Shown: piece by piece, positions 1-6,270 of the stretch
Layout of the letters: each line of letters begins with the position of its first letter
Numbering within the stretch: the first letter of the stretch is position 1
Assembly (NCBI GenBank): GCA_028683635.1
Contig: JAQUHL010000052.1
Location: 1 to 8,539 of the forward strand
Length of the DNA: 8,539 nucleotides
Origin: Candidatus Cloacimonadota bacterium
GTDB taxonomy: Bacteria; Cloacimonadota; Cloacimonadia; Cloacimonadales; Cloacimonadaceae
Direction: 5' to 3'
Notes under the pieces: model-generated
The model's input: only the letters and a program-made list of their open reading frames with translations
The model's database searches: none
Told to the model about the DNA's origin: nothing
Position numbers and translations under genes: made by a program

Positions 1-11
1 GATACAGCGCA

Positions 12-3000
12 GTGGATAAACCAGAGAAAAAACAGGCAGAAGTTGAAACCGAATCCGGCTCACCAGCAGAACAAACTGCTGGGAACAAAACTAATCGTAA
101 AATGGACTTATACATGAATTCACTCAAGAATCCGATTCTTGATGAGCAAGATCTGCAAAAGCAGATAGATTCAATAGAACCCGAAACGGAGCAAACTCCA
201 CAGGATACAGCATGTCAGGATGAGGACCTTCGGGCGACGGAATCATCTGAGATATTCAATAAGTATTCGGAGAATGCGCTTTCCAAGCTGGAGAGAATCC
301 TTCCCCTGCTTTTTCTTGCTGTTTTCCTCTGCGGGTTATTCAAGCTATCAGCATCACCAGTTTCTGCCAGTTTGCATGAGTACCTTTCTGGTGCACCGGC
401 TGGTGAGATGGTTCAGATAATTCTGGTACTCAAAGAACAGGCAGATTCACAAGAACTATATAGGGTAACAAATTCACTGCCCCGGAGCATCCGACGAGAG
501 CAAGTTATCAGTTACCTAAAGAAATTCAGCGATAATTATCAAATCCTACTCAAGAGCAACCTTGAAGAACTATCGCGAATGCAGAAAGCTTCTGATATTC
601 GTTATTTCTGGATTACCAATGTTATAAGTCTAAAGGCACACTCGGATGCGATACAAACTCTGGCAAAACATCCCAGTATTGAAAGAATCGAGCACGATCC
701 TCTCCGGCAAGTCTTCAGTATATCAGATAAACCTAAGGATCATAAAAGAACTCAAACTCCTGAAGATAAAAGAACAGAAACCAGGGAAATTGCTGCCAAC
801 ATCTCTCTGATCAACGCTCCACAAGTCTGGGCTCAGGGGTTCACGGGAGATGGCGTTGTGGTGGGGGTGATTGATTCTGGAGTGAACTACGCTCATCAGG
901 ATCTAGCGGGAAGGTTTTGGAGCCATCCAACATATCCAAATTATGGTTTTAACTTCCAGGAGATGAATCATTCCACCGGTGATTTTATAGGTCATGGCAC
1001 CCATGTTTCCGGAACGATTGCCGGAAACGGAAACTCCGGTATTGCCACAGGTGTTGCTCCACAAAGCAGGATCATGATATTAAAAATGTGTGATGATGCA
1101 GGATTCAGCACCCAAAATGCAGTCTGGACAGCGATTCAGTTTGGAGTGGAATATGGCGCGGACATCCTGAACATGTCCATGGGCTGGCAATATTCCTGGA
1201 ATCCGGATCGTTATACCTGGCGAAATGTTATGACAAATACGATGCTGGCAGGCGTAAGCTCTGCTGTGGCAATTGGAAATGAAGGTACAGCAGGATTGAG
1301 AACCCCGGGGGATTGTCCCCCTCCCTGGCTGCATCCTGATCAGTCTGTGATCGGAGGCTTAAGCGGGACTGTTTCCGTTGGAGCTACTAACTATCAGGAC
1401 GAGGTGGCGGCATTTTCCTCGAGGGGTCCTGCAAGCTGGGCAACGGTAGCACCTTTTTACGATTATCCGGTTTCTCCTGGGATTGGCTTAACCAGACCCG
1501 ATATTGCCGCCCCAGGAGTTGATATTGTTTCTCTCTCATCTGCAGACTCTCATTCCTATGCGACGGGATCCGGCACGTCATTTGCCAGCCCTGCAGTGGC
1601 TGGATTGATGGCATTGATGTATGATAAAAAGCCAAATCTTACCCCAGAAGAAGTTTCGCATTACATTGAGGAAAGTGCAGTGCAGCTTGCTCCAGTAAAA
1701 AACAACAACACTGGCTCAGGAAGGATTGATGTCCTGGAAACGGTCAATTCCACGGGGGCATATATTGATATACACTCCCAAACTTTGAATGGAGTAATCA
1801 ACGCCAATCCTGTATTCGGGCAGACAGCTACCCTCTTTGTGGAACTGATTAATTATGGATATGATGAAGTGGAAAACGTAAACGCATTGCTTTCCACAAC
1901 CGATGAATATGTTACAATATACAGCAATCAAGCCTCTTATGGGGATATCCCTGGAATGGCTATTGCAATTTCCCCACAGTCTTTTGTACTCAGTTTTGCT
2001 GCCAATACACCACACAACCACCATGCTCGATTGGTTCTGAACCTCAGTTCGGAAGGAGGAAACGAGTGGCAGCAGATCCTCACTCTACAGGTTATGGCAC
2101 CCAAGCTGGATATCCTGATACCTATCGTGAATGACAGCGGCATTGGAGGAGACGGGAACGGAACAATAGGAGCAGGAGAAACTCTCAGGCTTCACTTTCC
2201 CATCCATAACTCCGGTGGTGCAGCGTCCACTGCTTTTTCCGTTGATGTGCAAAGCACAAATCCCCTGGCAGAGATAAACTCTGTATCCAACACTTTTTTC
2301 CCGCAGCTTCTGATAAACGAAACCGCCTTCCCCTATCTGGAACTGATGATTGCTCCCAGTGCCCAAACCGGGGATGAACTATACTTTCAGTTCCAAATAA
2401 GCTGCGGGGAACACTTTTTTGAAGGGAGCTTCATGGCAACAGTCGGTGGGGTAGTAACCATACAGATTGGCGAAGGAGATTTGGTCAACACAACCTCTGC
2501 AGCCGCGCCGGTGAACATTCATTACAGGAGCCAGAGAGGGCAAATGGTTTATACAGCACAGGAAATCCTGGGTAGTGGAGCCCTCAGCAGCTTTGGTGGT
2601 ACGATCAATAATCTCGGGTTTTTTATCAGCTCACCACCACTGTATGCACTGCCGAACTTCACAATCCGGATGAAACATACTACAGCTACTGATGCTTCTG
2701 CCCATGATGATGGTCCTTTTCAGACTGTGCTGGTGATTTCTCAGTATAGCCCAGCAGCTTCAGGTTGGGACTTTCTATGCCTCAGCAACCCATTTGAATG
2801 GAATGGAGTAGATAACATCCTGATCGATATTTCCTTTTCGAGGACAAGCTCATTTGACAGCTCGGGTCAGCAACGCATCTTCCAATCCCCGAATGGATAC
2901 AGATTTGTGCGCGGAGATAATGCGGATTTTGGTAATAGCATCACTACCTCGCTGGCTCAAACCAAACCCCAGATTGCCATGAAAATGGCTGAAAACTATG

Positions 3001-4394
3001 TCTTTGAGGGAGCGACAAACCTAAGCGGACAAGGTATTGGTACGAGCATCATTCTGGCATGGGATGCCCCGGCAATCGGTAATCCTGAGAGTTATAAACT
3101 CTTCCGCAATGGGATTTTCCTGGCACTTCTTCCCGGCTCACAAACGGAATTTACGGATGAGGATGTTTCTCACACCAGCTTGTATTACTATTATCTTACC
3201 TCCCTGATTGACGGAGAGGAAACCCTGCCTTCCAATATTGCCCAGGTTCAATCCGCCCTGGCGCTCCCTTTACCACTCATCTCACCTGAGGAAAGCATTC
3301 ATTTTTCGGATCTTACCGTGAGCATCAGCACTCAGGTAACTGGTGCTGTAATACACTACACTACAGATGGTTCCGTGCCGGAGGAAAGCTCTGCCATCTA
3401 TAGCCAGCCCTTCATAGTAACAGCTTATCACACAGTGATAAAAGCCCGTATATTCAAGCCTGGACATTTTCCCAGCGAGACTGCCTCACGGGAAGTATGT
3501 ATTCTGCGCGCACCCATCAATTTTGAGCTATCCTCCGGGCCGGGAACTGCTTTCTTGACCTGGGAAAGTAACCCATACGTTTCGGGCAGGGAAAGAAACA
3601 CAGACATATCAACCAGGAGAAATGGCGAAAACCCTCGACGCCAGGAACCAGATGGGTATCACATTTACAGGGCTGTTGGAACAGATGATTATCAGCTTGT
3701 GAACGATGAACCTGTTTCTTCTAATACTTTCATAGATAGCGGTTTACCCACTGGAGACATCAGCTATTATGTCACTTCTGTTTTTGAACAGGGAGAATCA
3801 CAACCCTCAGAGGCGCAAAGTATCCATATCACAGGTGTGCTACCTCTTCCATTTTTCACTCCTGCCCCAGGCACACATCGGGTAAGCATCCTTGTACAGA
3901 TCAATACAGCTATGGGGCAGCCCGAGATTTTCTATACTTTGGACGGCACTGATCCGGACGTAGATTCGCTTCCATATCCTGAAGAAGGAATTACTCTTAG
4001 CTCTTCTGTTACTATAAAAGCCATCGCACTTCAGGATGGATGGTTCGAGAGCGGAATTGCGACTGGGAACTATATTATTGAAAACACGTCGCTCGAGGAG
4101 AATATTATCGTTCCCCAAAGAACGGAACTGAAGGGAGCATACCCCAATCCGTTCAATCCAGTCAGCACCGTCCATTACTCTATAGCGGAGCGGGGAGCGG
4201 TTTATCTTGAGGTATATTCTCTGAAAGGACAAAAGGTTAAAACGCTTGTTTCGGGCATCCAAGCGCCTGGTGAATACAGGGTTTCCTGGCAGGGTGAGGA
4301 TGAGAATGGAAGAAGAGCCGGCAGCGGAATCTATTTCTACTGCCTCAGAACTGGTGATTACCAAAAGCATCTGAAGGTGGTGATGCTGAAATGA
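12..4394 (+). CDS. Secreted subtilisin-like (S8) serine protease with I9 propeptide and YPNPFNP-type C-terminal domain
   Basis: Endopeptidase expected to act outside the cytoplasm. Domains in order: hydrophilic acidic N-terminus (1-92); one hydrophobic segment (about 96-110) followed by VSA at 117-119, a plausible signal-peptidase site; I9-like inhibitor propeptide (about 125-235); charged linker (238-260); S8 domain (about 265-580). The catalytic residues are Asp288 in VIDSG, His328 in GHGTHVSGT, oxyanion Asn423 in AIGNEG and Ser523 in GTSFASP, so it should be active. The conserved GDCPPPW stretch near 433 resembles bacillopeptidase F-like S8 enzymes. The tail has Ig-like regions (590-815) with an acidic glycine-rich loop at 708-723, a beta-rich domain of no known function (815-991), two fibronectin III plus chitobiase-type pairs (1000-1356), and a C-terminal domain (1376-1460) like type A type IX secretion sorting domains or FlgD Ig-like domains. 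The GTG at 12 has no visible Shine-Dalgarno and the frame is open to the left edge, so the start may lie outside; ATG 102 and ATG 114 are alternatives. The fold assignment is firm; the secretion route is inferred. Confidence 0.93.
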   Translation: MDKPEKKQAEVETESGSPAEQTAGNKTNRKMDLYMNSLKNPILDEQDLQKQIDSIEPETEQTPQDTACQDEDLRATESSEIFNKYSENALSKLERILPLLFLAVFLCGLFKLSASPVSASLHEYLSGAPAGEMVQIILVLKEQADSQELYRVTNSLPRSIRREQVISYLKKFSDNYQILLKSNLEELSRMQKASDIRYFWITNVISLKAHSDAIQTLAKHPSIERIEHDPLRQVFSISDKPKDHKRTQTPEDKRTETREIAANISLINAPQVWAQGFTGDGVVVGVIDSGVNYAHQDLAGRFWSHPTYPNYGFNFQEMNHSTGDFIGHGTHVSGTIAGNGNSGIATGVAPQSRIMILKMCDDAGFSTQNAVWTAIQFGVEYGADILNMSMGWQYSWNPDRYTWRNVMTNTMLAGVSSAVAIGNEGTAGLRTPGDCPPPWLHPDQSVIGGLSGTVSVGATNYQDEVAAFSSRGPASWATVAPFYDYPVSPGIGLTRPDIAAPGVDIVSLSSADSHSYATGSGTSFASPAVAGLMALMYDKKPNLTPEEVSHYIEESAVQLAPVKNNNTGSGRIDVLETVNSTGAYIDIHSQTLNGVINANPVFGQTATLFVELINYGYDEVENVNALLSTTDEYVTIYSNQASYGDIPGMAIAISPQSFVLSFAANTPHNHHARLVLNLSSEGGNEWQQILTLQVMAPKLDILIPIVNDSGIGGDGNGTIGAGETLRLHFPIHNSGGAASTAFSVDVQSTNPLAEINSVSNTFFPQLLINETAFPYLELMIAPSAQTGDELYFQFQISCGEHFFEGSFMATVGGVVTIQIGEGDLVNTTSAAAPVNIHYRSQRGQMVYTAQEILGSGALSSFGGTINNLGFFISSPPLYALPNFTIRMKHTTATDASAHDDGPFQTVLVISQYSPAASGWDFLCLSNPFEWNGVDNILIDISFSRTSSFDSSGQQRIFQSPNGYRFVRGDNADFGNSITTSLAQTKPQIAMKMAENYVFEGATNLSGQGIGTSIILAWDAPAIGNPESYKLFRNGIFLALLPGSQTEFTDEDVSHTSLYYYYLTSLIDGEETLPSNIAQVQSALALPLPLISPEESIHFSDLTVSISTQVTGAVIHYTTDGSVPEESSAIYSQPFIVTAYHTVIKARIFKPGHFPSETASREVCILRAPINFELSSGPGTAFLTWESNPYVSGRERNTDISTRRNGENPRRQEPDGYHIYRAVGTDDYQLVNDEPVSSNTFIDSGLPTGDISYYVTSVFEQGESQPSEAQSIHITGVLPLPFFTPAPGTHRVSILVQINTAMGQPEIFYTLDGTDPDVDSLPYPEEGITLSSSVTIKAIALQDGWFESGIATGNYIIENTSLEENIIVPQRTELKGAYPNPFNPVSTVHYSIAERGAVYLEVYSLKGQKVKTLVSGIQAPGEYRVSWQGEDENGRRAGSGIYFYCLRTGDYQKHLKVVMLK
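297..368 (+). other. Export signal or signal anchor of the protease
   Basis: Residues 96-119 of the protease contain a run of Ile, Leu, Phe, Ala and Val (about 96-110) ending in a small-residue region with V-S-A at 117-119, which fits the -3/-1 rule for signal peptidase. Basic residues flank the hydrophobic core on both sides (Lys92 and Arg95 before it, Lys111 after it). It lies unusually far from any possible start. It could act as a cleaved signal peptide with a very long n-region, or as an uncleaved anchor with the N-terminus in the cytoplasm. Confidence 0.6.
3009..4079 (+). repeat. Internal tandem duplication of a fibronectin III plus chitobiase-type module pair
   Basis: Within the protease tail, residues 1000-1162 and 1165-1356 follow the same order. 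First comes a fibronectin III-like domain: a tryptophan strand (ILAWDAP and FLTWESN), a Y-L-F-R or Y-H-I-Y-R strand, then YYYLTSL or YYVTSVF, and G-E before T/Q-x-P-S. A chitobiase or hexosaminidase C-terminal type module follows, with the YTTDGSVP or YTLDGTDP signature, a V-I-KA strand and a final G-x-F/W. The copies are well diverged, so the duplication is old. These modules are generally non-catalytic spacers or binding domains. The second copy is longer because of an arginine-rich insertion. Confidence 0.7.
3582..3647 (+). other. Arginine-rich in-frame insertion inside the second fibronectin III-like domain
   Basis: About 22 residues (1191-1212) separate the conserved tryptophan strand from the next strand (PDGYHIYR). 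The first copy of this domain has only a short loop there (APAIGNPES). The inserted stretch has six arginines coded by AGG, AGA, AGG, AGA, CGA and CGC, plus several Asn, Glu and Thr, and no hydrophobic core residue apart from one Ile. The length is a multiple of three and the frame is kept. Weak inverted copies of ACCCAT (3571-3576) and ATGGGT (3652-3657) flank it, which may be chance. It could be a long surface loop, a protease-sensitive site or a short inserted DNA element. Confidence 0.55.
4137..4391 (+). other. YPNPFNP-type C-terminal domain of the protease
   Basis: Residues 1376-1460 begin with AYPNPFNP, continue with a strand pair ending in GQKVKTLV, then WQGEDENG, GSGIYFY and a final KHLKVVMLK. 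This is the pattern of FlgD-like Ig domains and of type A type IX secretion C-terminal sorting domains. In organisms with that system the domain directs passage through the outer membrane and is usually removed. No translocon gene is visible here, so the route is inferred. It aligns along its whole length with the end of the next gene product. Confidence 0.8.
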
Positions 4395-4456
4395 GAAGCA
4401 GACAACTGAAAGAAATGAAAATAAATACCCTAGTAAATAAAGGAACGATCTTATGA
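4391..4456 (+). CDS. Possible 21-codon linking reading frame between genes 1 and 2
   Basis: An ATG at 4391 overlaps the TGA stop of the protease gene as ATGA. Its frame runs 21 codons (starting MRSRQLKEMK) to a TGA at 4454-4456 that overlaps the ATG of the next gene, again as ATGA. It therefore fills the spacer exactly. Overlaps of this kind allow ribosomes to terminate and restart, so the frame could couple translation of the two large genes even if its peptide has no role. It has no Shine-Dalgarno of its own beyond the end of the protease gene. An open frame this short is quite likely by chance, so I treat it as a possibility only. Confidence 0.2.
   Translation: MRSRQLKEMKINTLVNKGTIL
4441..4444 (+). 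promoter_or_regulatory. Ribosome binding site of the GLUG-repeat gene
   Basis: AGGA lies 8 nt before the ATG at 4453. An in-frame TAA at 4438-4440 excludes any earlier start, so this site fixes the start codon. The rest of the 58-nt spacer (4395-4452) is A-rich, with no evident promoter or hairpin terminator, which favours read-through from the protease gene. Confidence 0.6.
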
Positions 4457-6252
4457 GTTTAGCAACCCCAAACCCCAGGAAGAAAGCCTTCTTGTTCTGG
4501 ATACTGATGATGCTCTCCGGTGCGCTTGCCGCCCAGTTTGCAGGTGGAACAGGAACTTTGGCGAATCCCTACCTCATCCAGACACCCGAACATCTGAACA
4601 ACGTCAGGAATTTCCTCTCTGCGCATTTTGCCCAGATCGCTGATATTGATATGCAGGAATACCTTGCCTCAGGTGGGGATGGCTTCAATAGTGGAAGCCG
4701 ATGGCTACCGATCGGCACAGAGCCTGAAGCCTTGAGATTCTATGGTACTTACGATGGCAGGAATCATGTGATCCAAAACCTTATGATCAGCCGTCCCAAT
4801 GAGCATTACATCGGACTGTTCGGGTTCATGGGTTATGGCAGCGGAGTAAAGAATCTTGGATTATTGAGTGCGAGTGTTTCAGGTGGAATCCAGGTTGGTT
4901 GCCTGATAGGGGGAACTGAGTATGTGTGGGTGGATAACTGCTATGTGGAAGGGACGGTTAATGCCCAGGCAGTTGCTGGGGTGTTTATTGGCAATGCGAG
5001 CACTGGTACAGGAATCTATCGCTGTTTTTCGAAAGGGAGTATAATCTCCTCGGGGAACACAACAGGTGGGCTTGTTGGTTCATTAAGCAATTATTCCTTA
5101 ATCGAGAACTCATATTCCCATGCCTCTGTTCAGAGTGGTGGTGATTTTGTGGGTGGCTTTTGCGGAATGTCCAACTGGTATGCACAGATCAACACATCAT
5201 ACTCAACCGGGGCGGTTTCCGGTATGGGTGATGACGTTGGAGGTTTTATGGGAAGACAAGCCTATCAATCCACAACCACAACTTCCTTCTGGGATTTGGA
5301 AACTTCAGGAGTTGCCTATTCTGCCGCAGGCTCCGGTTTATCCACACAACAGATGAAGCAACAGGCAACCTTCACCTTCTGGGATTTCAACCTGATATGG
5401 AATATTCAAGAAGGAAGAACATATCCATACTTTGCCTGGCAGAATCTGGTTCCCCCCGCCATCCACCCGGCTTCCGGATTATATTATGAACCGGTAGTGG
5501 TTATTTTGAGCCATCCCGTCCAAGGAGCATCAATCTTCTATCGCAGTTCCATTAATGGTGGGGACTGGAGCGAGTGGATCGAATATGATGGCATTCCCTT
5601 TGATGTCCCCTTTCCCAGCATATACCAATTGGAGACTTATGCGGAAAAACTGATCTACCAGAGCAGCCTGACCGCTGAGGCATCCTTTGAAACCCAGGTT
5701 CAGTTGACGATGCCGGAGATAACACCCGCTCCGGGAAGCTATAACAGCGCGAAATCAGTTGAGCTGTCTTCACAGAACGAAGGAGCGGAAATTCGTTATA
5801 CTCTGGATGGATCGCTACCCACACAGGACTCACATTTGTATGAAGAACCGCTGCCCATAGTGGAATCAACCGTCGTAAAGGCATGTGCCTTTCTGGAAGG
5901 ATGGGCTCCCAGCGAAGTGCTCGTTGCAGAGTATATAATCACTACATCGGTGGATGATGAAACTACGCCACAAGTTTCTGCGGTCTTATATGCAGCCTAT
6001 CCCAACCCCTTCAATCCTTCCACGACCTTGAGTTTCCATTTGGAAAAAGGCACCTATGCCGAGCTGTCCGTCTTCAATGCCAGGGGGCAAAGAGTAAGGA
6101 ACCTGATTGAAGGATTTCTGAGCCCTGGATTTCATTCCAGAGTGTGGGATGGCACGGATGATTCCGGAATGCCGTGCTCCAGCGGAATATATTATTATAC
6201 CCTGCGAACCCATGAAAGCCACATCTCTCGTCGCATGACGCTAATCAAATAA
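4453..6252 (+). CDS. Exported GLUG-repeat surface protein with chitobiase-type modules and YPNPFNP-type C-terminal domain
   Basis: Non-enzymatic surface or secreted protein; the ligand is unknown. Residues 1-27 form a clear signal peptide: basic RKK at 10-12 (n-region PRKK), a hydrophobic core, and cleavage probably after ALAA before Gln28. Residues 29-330 are a GLUG domain. It opens with FAGGTGT and PYLI, has a GTYDGRNHVIQNL strand, then repeats of the form G-G-L/F-V/M-G at about 119, 148, 174, 205, 233 and 262, and closes with SFWDLETSG and YPYFAW, the usual ending of this family. Two chitobiase C-terminal type modules follow (about 332-412, weak; 417-497, clear, with YTLDGSLP). Residues 515-599 are the YPNPFNP-type domain, ending ISRRMTLIK. 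GLUG domains occur in bacterial adhesins and IgA-protease-like surface proteins, so adhesion or matrix structure is the best guess. No catalytic motif is seen. It lies 58 nt after the protease and 18 nt before the next gene, consistent with one transcript. Confidence 0.9.
   Translation: MSLATPNPRKKAFLFWILMMLSGALAAQFAGGTGTLANPYLIQTPEHLNNVRNFLSAHFAQIADIDMQEYLASGGDGFNSGSRWLPIGTEPEALRFYGTYDGRNHVIQNLMISRPNEHYIGLFGFMGYGSGVKNLGLLSASVSGGIQVGCLIGGTEYVWVDNCYVEGTVNAQAVAGVFIGNASTGTGIYRCFSKGSIISSGNTTGGLVGSLSNYSLIENSYSHASVQSGGDFVGGFCGMSNWYAQINTSYSTGAVSGMGDDVGGFMGRQAYQSTTTTSFWDLETSGVAYSAAGSGLSTQQMKQQATFTFWDFNLIWNIQEGRTYPYFAWQNLVPPAIHPASGLYYEPVVVILSHPVQGASIFYRSSINGGDWSEWIEYDGIPFDVPFPSIYQLETYAEKLIYQSSLTAEASFETQVQLTMPEITPAPGSYNSAKSVELSSQNEGAEIRYTLDGSLPTQDSHLYEEPLPIVESTVVKACAFLEGWAPSEVLVAEYIITTSVDDETTPQVSAVLYAAYPNPFNPSTTLSFHLEKGTYAELSVFNARGQRVRNLIEGFLSPGFHSRVWDGTDDSGMPCSSGIYYYTLRTHESHISRRMTLIK
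4537..5442 (+). repeat. GLUG beta-solenoid-like repeat region of gene 2
   Basis: Residues 29-330 contain about six successive units of roughly 25-30 residues. Each has a G-G-L/F-V-G-like turn followed by a polar stretch and an S/C-Y or C-F strand, for example TGGLVGS then ENSYSHASV, and VGGFCGM then NTSYSTGAV. Such periodic strands normally stack into an elongated beta structure. The opening 110 residues match residues 555 onward of the next gene product. Confidence 0.75.
5446..5943 (+). repeat. Two tandem chitobiase C-terminal type modules in gene 2
   Basis: The second module (residues 417-497) opens with PEITPAPGSY, has the signature YTLDGSLP, a STVVKACAF strand and the ending GWAPSEV. It closely resembles the last such module of the upstream protease, which has TPAPGTH, YTLDGTDP, SVTIKAIAL and DGWFES. 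The first (332-412) keeps the HPASG opening and the IFYRSS strand but has lost the DGS/DGT-P signature, so it is a diverged copy. Confidence 0.65.
5995..6249 (+). other. YPNPFNP-type C-terminal domain of gene 2
   Basis: Residues 515-599 align without large gaps to the last 85 residues of the protease: AYPNPFNP, F-N-A-R-G-Q-R-V, GTDDSG, SSGIYYY and a basic tail. The synonymous positions differ widely, so this is an old paralogous domain rather than a recent copy. A shared sorting signal suggests both proteins leave the cell by the same route. Confidence 0.8.
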
Positions 6253-6258
6253 ACAAAT

Positions 6259-6264
6259 GAGGAG
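6259..6264 (+). promoter_or_regulatory. Ribosome binding site of gene 3
   Basis: GAGGAG, the strongest Shine-Dalgarno match in the window, lies 6 nt before the ATG at 6271. The spacer from the stop of gene 2 is only 18 nt, leaving no room for a separate promoter or terminator. This supports co-transcription and suggests gene 3 is well translated. Confidence 0.8.
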
Positions 6265-6270
6265 TAATAA

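Noticed and set aside
220..420. 66-codon + strand frame with a hydrophobic stretch that looks like a signal peptide (from ATG 274), overlapping the protease start
   Set aside because: It stops at 420, while the protease frame gives a coherent signal and I9 propeptide through the same bases. It would matter only if a frameshift error were shown here.
1303..1321. Strong hairpin: GGGGGA and TCCCCC around a TTG loop, next to the palindrome CCCCGGGG
   Set aside because: It lies inside the S8 catalytic domain and encodes the family-conserved TPGDCPPPW stretch, so glycine and proline codons explain it. There is no T-run after it and no gene end nearby.
3571..3657. ACCCAT and ATGGGT as possible terminal inverted repeats of an inserted element
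   Set aside because: Six bases is too short to be significant, the arms do not sit exactly at the insertion borders, and no target duplication is visible. It is kept only as a note to the insertion.
3840..4370. 176-codon open frame on the minus strand
   Set aside because: It is the antisense shadow of the last chitobiase-type and C-terminal domains of the protease. The peptide shows no domain pattern and the + strand reading is clearly coding.
4395..4452. Spacer examined for a promoter or a terminator between genes 1 and 2
   Set aside because: It is A-rich but has no stable inverted repeat with a T-run, no convincing -35/-10 pair and no clear TAnnTTTG-type Bacteroidetes promoter element.
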